Positions 61,301 through 64,000 of a DNA stretch of 64,000 nucleotides are shown in pieces (positions within the stretch are counted from its first letter, which is position 1; the number at the start of each line of letters is the position of its first letter). The notes beneath the pieces were generated by a model. The model saw only the letters and a program-made list of their open reading frames with translations. It was not told the origin of the DNA and did not search any database. The translations under genes and the position numbers were made by a program. Origin of the DNA: Euglena gracilis (Eukaryota; Euglenida; Euglenophyceae; Euglenales); NCBI GenBank assembly GCA_039621445.1, contig CP154956.1:28464667-28528666 (forward strand), in the 5' to 3' direction.

Positions 61301-63791
61301 AGTTGTCTGATTGTTGTCCGCTTTCCGCTTTGCCGGCTAAGACCAGCCACGGCTGCCACCGAAACCGGTCGCAGGACCCATGCCCATTCTCCTGGGGGTA
61401 AATGTCCAGCCCCCCGGGGCCCCGGCGTCATCGGTGCTGGACGTCCCGCCGGCCGCCACGCCGGGGGTGGAGCGGGCCGCCACGCTGGACATGCAGGACG
61501 TGGAGCTGTCGGTGGTGAGCCCGAGCAACCGCAGCCGAGCACTGGCCGCCACCCCCTGCCACGGCAGTTGCCCCCCCCCCCCGCCCCGTTTGAATGCCAC
61601 CAGAGTGGGTTCCTTGAGGAGTGTGGGGTCCAAACCCACTGTGGGTGCACAGTTCTGTGTTTTCCCAGAAATTTGTCCAAGCAAACTGTCCTCCCCGGGA
61701 AGCTGTCCTCCCTTCCCTCACCATCCACTGACCTGTCCTCATGGAGACAGCTGTCTTGAACCCTTGTACCTGCTGACCTGTCTCCTAACAATTTTCTGAA
61801 AAATTTTACATTTGTTGTCAAAATAAGGGAGAATTCTTGAGTTTGTAAATTTGCCAAACAATTTTCGGCTTCTCATCATTTAAATATAAAAGGTCGATTC
61901 ATGAATGTCAATTTTTCCCTCTGTGCTCATAGGGATCTATCTCCTGCTTTTGTATCTGCCGATTTGTCTAGGGAAGGTTCCTTGAAAGGAAGGCTTCTGC
62001 AGCGGTTTTAATTGGTGCAAAGAGGCTGTCGAACACTTTCCAGGTGTTGTGGAACACAGTTTGTTGCAGTTTATGACCAACTCCTGTTCTGTACCATCAT
62101 TTTAGTTTTTTTCCCCAATAAATTTGATGTTTAATGCCTGATAAAATTTTGTTGGCTTCTGCGTTGAAAACCTAAGACATCTCTGAATGGCTGAATTATT
62201 TTTGTCATGTGACGTCAGATCTTTTGTCATATTCTGGTCCGCGTATTTTCAGATTATTAATTGGAGGGAAGGGCTGGGTCAGAGGGTTCTTTCTTGATAT
62301 TCCAACCAAGTGGAAGGGATAAAATACACATATTTATATTCCTGTCATTTTTTGAGGAATGAAGAGTTCGTTCATATATTTTTAAAAAAGGTTTTTTTTG
62401 TTTCCGCATTGGGGTTCTTGGTTTCCCATCCAACCTTTCACAGAGCATATTGTCATGGAGCAGGTTCCAGTCAAATGGGTGATGGAAGCTGACAATACCT
62501 TTCTCCTTGAGTTTGCCAGCCAGTGATTGATGTGGCAATGCGGTGTGGTGTTGTGGGACGGTGTCGTCTGGTGCGGTGTGGATTAGTTCTCGAACAAAAG
62601 CGGCATCCTTGGGCACGTTGCATGGGGTCTGCCGCGGGGCCCCTCGACTCCAGCGACAGGGACGTCTCCCAGCCGCCAGTTCACACCCCCGGAGGCACTT
62701 CCCAACCCCTGTGTTGACCACTTCCCACTTGCCGTTTCTTCATGCCAGGCACCTTGCCTACCCCCGGAAAGTGTCAGAGGGTGAAGCATCCATGGAAGCG
62801 CCTTGTTCACCCCGCGGGAAGTTGTGCGTTGGGTACCCTGGGCACCGTACCCACAGATTTCTCACGACGGAAGTCCAGAGAGAGGCGTCCCTGGGTAGTT
62901 GTCCCCGGGGACTACTGCCCAGGCAGGCAGGTAGGTTGCTGCCAAACCCAAAATCCAAAATGCCAGGCCATGTTCAACCTTTCTGTCCTGGAAATTTTGA
63001 CGCCACAATCGTCCCCGGGCCGCCGGTAGCGCTGGCACGGCAGCGCCCGGCCCAGCGGCAGCATGCAAGCCCCCGGCAACGGGCCCGAAACCCGCTCCGC
63101 CACCCGTCGCTCCGGCTGCCCCTGTCACCGCCGCCTCGCCGCCTGTCAACTGGCTGTCGGGGCTGCGCCAGGACCCCCAGGACGTACCCGGGGCCCGTGG
63201 GGACAGCGTGTATGCGGGGCCCCTCAATAGGAACTCCCCCCACCCCGGGGAAACTCCATCAAACCCAAGAATTCATGAGGAGCCCATCCAGGAAACTGTC
63301 AGGCCTGGTATTGGTATTGGAACCGGCTGGCCTCTCAGGTGACAGCTTACCAAAGGGCGGCAGGCACTCCGCGGCTGGGTTGCAAGTTTCCCCTCTGCCA
63401 CCCAGCCTGCAGTCTGTGGAGCTGGCTTCTTTTTAGTTAAGCAGACTCCCCGAGGGGGTCCGGGGCCAGATCCCCCCCAGGGGGTCCCGGGCCAGAGGCC
63501 TGGGTTTCGGCGCGAAGCCCAAAATTTTTTGGGGTATGCCCTCAGACGGCCCAATTTTGGGGGGCCCCTGCGTCGGGTTGTTTGGGTGGGTGGGAGGAGA
63601 CCTCCCCCCCCCCTGGGGGCCTTAAAGAGAAGCCTGCTGTGGAGCCTTTCCCGCCTCCGCCAGACCATTCCAATCCCCGGGCTCCGCCGCCATCGCTGTT
63701 GGACGGTTCAGAAGTCGCCCAACCCCGCAGCGCTGCCTCCGTGGCCTCCGTTGGCCAGAGAGTGGTCCGAGGCAGTCCGAGGCGTGCCCAC
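48487..63791 (+). CDS. Unrecognised gene made of a repeated three-exon module (C-B-A)
   Basis: Three exon types recur in fixed order with unrelated, repeat-filled introns. Type C: about 49500-49585, 53601-53711, 57090-57162, 59205-59269, 62622-62659 (core AAQLLGCYPPADDGEG). Type B: 50760-51223 (interrupted), 54542-54706, 57352-57539, 59475-59677, 63000-63195 (core PVDWLSGLRRDPLDVPGA). Type A: 48487-48616, 52324-52447, 54987-55128, 58103-58224, 61400-61566, 63642-63791 (core APSLMDGPQFAQP then MSPRSRDYLPP). Differences between copies fall mostly at third codon positions (CCA/CCG, TTT/TTC, TCA/TCC), supporting real protein selection. One module encodes roughly 110-140 residues, so the product is a large, Pro/Ala/Ser-rich repeat protein; no known domain was recognised. 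Exon borders vary: C donors are GT or GC; many A and B borders are not GT-AG. Copy B3 is frameshifted before its core. Confidence 0.6.
48760..49210. repeat. Degenerate repeats of 'gaaactgtcaggg(t/a)cc'
   Basis: At least six copies: around 48779, 48888, 49063, 49098, 49116 and 49166, often followed by 'ggtaccgaccaacctgtcat'-like words. Related words occur at 61667-61790, 62768 and 63290, each time just after an A exon or just before the next module. Confidence 0.6.
49500..51223 (+). CDS. Module 1: exons C (49500-49585) and B (50760-50792 + 51074-51223)
   Basis: C ends at tccg/gtggcg and reads RRGAAAHPPAGDGDAAHSGD. B is split by the element 50796-51068. With that element and one 8-bp target copy removed, the frame reads WQRRCIEGWVQQRHWAAGSA on to PVSWMSGLRRDPLDVPRA, which aligns with the uninterrupted B exon of module 2 (RSCGQRPVDRQWKPRRWAADN). 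The B donor is gcc/gttggg. The A exon that follows is at 52324-52447. Confidence 0.55.
50336..50402. repeat. Palindromic 'GTCCAACGACC...GGTCGTTGGAC' element
   Basis: Reads gtgtccaacgacc, C16 run, ggtcagaggacagaggtt, accggtcgttggacat, G9 run. Inverted arms of about 13 bp enclose a poly-C core. Other full or half copies: 49349-49388, 49848-49910, 52608-52665, 53157-53276, 59060-59165, 60465-60515, and weakly 33505-33560. Confidence 0.75.
50796..51068. mobile_element. Introner-like element inside exon B of module 1
   Basis: Starts CAGGGGTTTTTTTTTAGTC, ends CTTAAAAAAATCCCCTG. Left flank GGTGGGTG (50788-50795), right flank GGCGGGTG (51069-51076): 7 of 8. Length 273 bp; closely related to 13344-13619. 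It lies within coding sequence; excision as a nonconventional intron (50793-51073) keeps the frame. Confidence 0.85.
52324..52447 (+). CDS. Module 1: exon A
   Basis: Reads NIPSAPAPSLMDSPQFAQLD, then VSRMSPRSRSHLPPTPHATL. An AG precedes it (caagcag), and the possible donor follows 'ttggca'. Confidence 0.6.
52840..52920. repeat. 10-bp tandem repeat GATGCTGGGC
   Basis: Two clusters of two to three units about 45 bp apart. Confidence 0.8.
53157..53276. repeat. Two palindromic GGTCAGAGACGAACATT / GTCGTTGGACA elements in tandem
   Basis: Both have a poly-C run, then ggtcagagacgaacatt; the second ends gttgttggacaagg plus poly-G. Confidence 0.75.
53420..53596. repeat. (CA)n microsatellite ending at exon C of module 2
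   Basis: CA repeats with a few CG and CAG interruptions, ending four bases before the acceptor ctcccag/tgcac. Confidence 0.95.
53601..55128 (+). CDS. Module 2: exons C (53601-53711), B (54542-54706), A (54987-55128)
   Basis: C reads WEALLPYHLAGWRGVAAQLL, then GCYPPADDGEGHIP, with donor cccg/gtggcg. B reads RQWKPRRWAADNSGTAAPLQ, then PVDWMSGLRRDPLDMPGA, with donor gct/gtgggg. A reads TIPGVPAPSLMDGPQSAQPA, then PLDMAAMSPRSRDYLTPAPH. A stop codon lies just upstream of A in frame, so A must start at or after 54987; no AG is present there. Confidence 0.6.
55258..55406. repeat. T-rich tract, ~150 bp
   Basis: Mostly T with scattered C, G and A; joins the inverted copy of the 6.24-6.67 kb repeat at 55405-56190. 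Confidence 0.9.
56202..56595. mobile_element. Introner-like element with perfect 8-bp target duplication
   Basis: Starts CAGGCTTCTGCTTAAGGG, ends GTCCTTAAGCAAAAGCCTG. Flanked by CTGGGAAC at 56194-56201 and 56596-56603. Length 394 bp; interior 'tggtccaaatctggccagtgg' matches the 31350 element. Confidence 0.9.
56669..56874. mobile_element. Small inverted-repeat element, second copy of the 11985-12211 type
   Basis: Same ends (TAAATGAAGCACGGGTGCGC left, CCCCGTGCTTCCATTAGGGG right) and the same internal 'agcggaccgccgcc' hairpin. Confidence 0.75.
57090..58224 (+). CDS. Module 3: exons C (57090-57162), B (57352-57539), A (58103-58224)
   Basis: C reads QWPGGSAQLLGSYPPAGDKE, then GDGS, with a GC donor (ctccg/gcggcg) where modules 1 and 2 have GT. 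B starts RLKHHRAGGSASAAA in one frame, but its core APPVDWLSGLRRDPLDVPGA is in another, so this copy has an indel or an internal splice. A follows a normal AG (cgccag) and reads APAPSLMDGPRFAQPDVPLD, then AAIMSPRSHNYLPP. Confidence 0.6.
57868..57966. repeat. ~18-bp tandem repeat 'gtgcggtgtactcctgtg'
   Basis: Five to six degenerate units between exons B and A of module 3. Confidence 0.8.
59060..59165. repeat. Two palindromic GTCAGAGACGAACATT / GTCGTTGGACA elements
   Basis: Same type as 53157-53276: C-run then gagacgaacatt, a second unit, tgtcgttggacagg, and a G-run, ending about 40 bp upstream of exon C of module 4. Confidence 0.75.
59205..61566 (+). CDS. Module 4: exons C (59205-59269), B (59475-59677), A (61400-61566)
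   Basis: C reads DERDGAAAELLDSLPSAGT with a GC donor (cacag/gcagcg). B reads THWAGGPERRRTADNAGMAA, then APPVSWLSGLRQDPLDAPGA, and can end at ggag/gtggga. A reads NVQPPGAPASSVLDVP and then MQDVELSVVSPSNRSRALAA; it is longer than other A exons and may start after CTGGGGGT (CTG at -8). Confidence 0.55.
60053..60338. mobile_element. Introner-like element with 8-bp target duplication (7/8)
   Basis: Starts CAGGCTTCTTTTTAAGG, ends TTGGTAAACAGAAGCCTG. Flanked by AGTTCAAC (60045-60052) and AGTTCAAG (60339-60346). Length 286 bp, in the intron between B and A of module 4. Related decayed copies lie at 5280-5590 and 14080-14275. Confidence 0.85.
62622..63791 (+). CDS. Module 5: exons C (62622-62659), B (63000-63195), A (63642-63791)
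   Basis: C is weak (GSAAGPLDSSD), found by nucleotide similarity to module 4. B reads RPRAAGSAGTAAPGPAAACK, then SPPVNWLSGLRQDPQDVPGA. A follows the element at 63422-63636. With nonconventional excision of 63419-63641 the flanking frame ...PPSLQSV joins EPFPPPPDHSNPRAPPPSLL, then DGSEVAQP, both sides open. The A donor is cac/gtgtgg. Confidence 0.5.
63422..63636. mobile_element. Introner-like element with perfect 8-bp target duplication, next to exon A of module 5
   Basis: Starts CTGGCTTCTTTTTAGTTAAG, ends CCTTAAAGAGAAGCCTG. Flanked by CTGTGGAG at 63414-63421 and 63637-63644. Length 215 bp, with 'ggcgcgaagccc' inside. The first three bases are CTG where the family has CAG. Confidence 0.85.
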
Positions 63792-63888
63792 GTGTGGGCC
63801 ATGGATGACTGCCTCTGCCTCACAATAACTCCCTTCCAACACCTGCTTGTCAGCAATGACGGGGGGAGCTTGGGACACAATGTGATGC

Positions 63889-64000
<112 letters not shown>

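Overview
This window looks like nuclear DNA of a photosynthetic, flagellated protist, most probably a euglenid (Euglena-like). Four things point there. A plastid/cyanobacterial-type ribosome recycling factor shows that the cell has a plastid. A complete CFAP52 gene shows that it builds motile flagella. There are interstitial TTAGGG telomere-type repeats. Most tellingly, ordinary GT-AG and GC-AG introns are mixed with introns that have no GT-AG ends but carry CAG just inside the 5' end and CTG just inside the 3' end, with complementary flanks. That is the hallmark I know for euglenid 'nonconventional' introns. Coding DNA is GC-rich; introns and spacers are full of G, C and T homopolymers, CA/TG microsatellites and small repeats. 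The species call is inference.

Layout: (1) 1971-2678 (+), last two exons of a TPR protein. (2) 6126-9068 (+), N-terminal exons of an XRN-family 5'-3' exoribonuclease; later exons were not found, apart from a doubtful exon at 10448-10539. (3) 15.1-20.9 kb (-), a retroelement with an N-terminal GIY-YIG nuclease and a reverse transcriptase, bounded by 350-bp direct repeats, matching a permuted Penelope-like element. (4) 23759-28300 (+), three exons of the plastid-type ribosome recycling factor. (5) 45240-33840 (-), a full 15-exon CFAP52 gene, 629 codons, with a second, decayed retroelement (J domain, CCCH zinc fingers) in its fifth intron. (6) 48.5-63.8 kb (+), a gene I do not recognise, built from a three-exon module (C-B-A) repeated about six times.

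The most interesting system is a family of 215-394 bp elements that begin CAGG and end CCTG, have terminal inverted repeats and sit between 8-bp direct repeats. The CAG/CTG positions of nonconventional introns (3 nt in from the 5' end, 5 nt in from the 3' end) add up to exactly 8 nt, so nonconventional splicing would remove one element plus one target-site copy and restore the original sequence. Two copies interrupt exons of the repeated gene in a way consistent with this, and CFAP52 intron 12 still shows a 7/8 target-site duplication at its ends. The window therefore appears to catch transposon-like elements acting as introns.

Everything here was read by eye. Exon ends in the TPR, RRF and CFAP52 genes are phase-consistent; those of XRN and the repeated gene are less certain.
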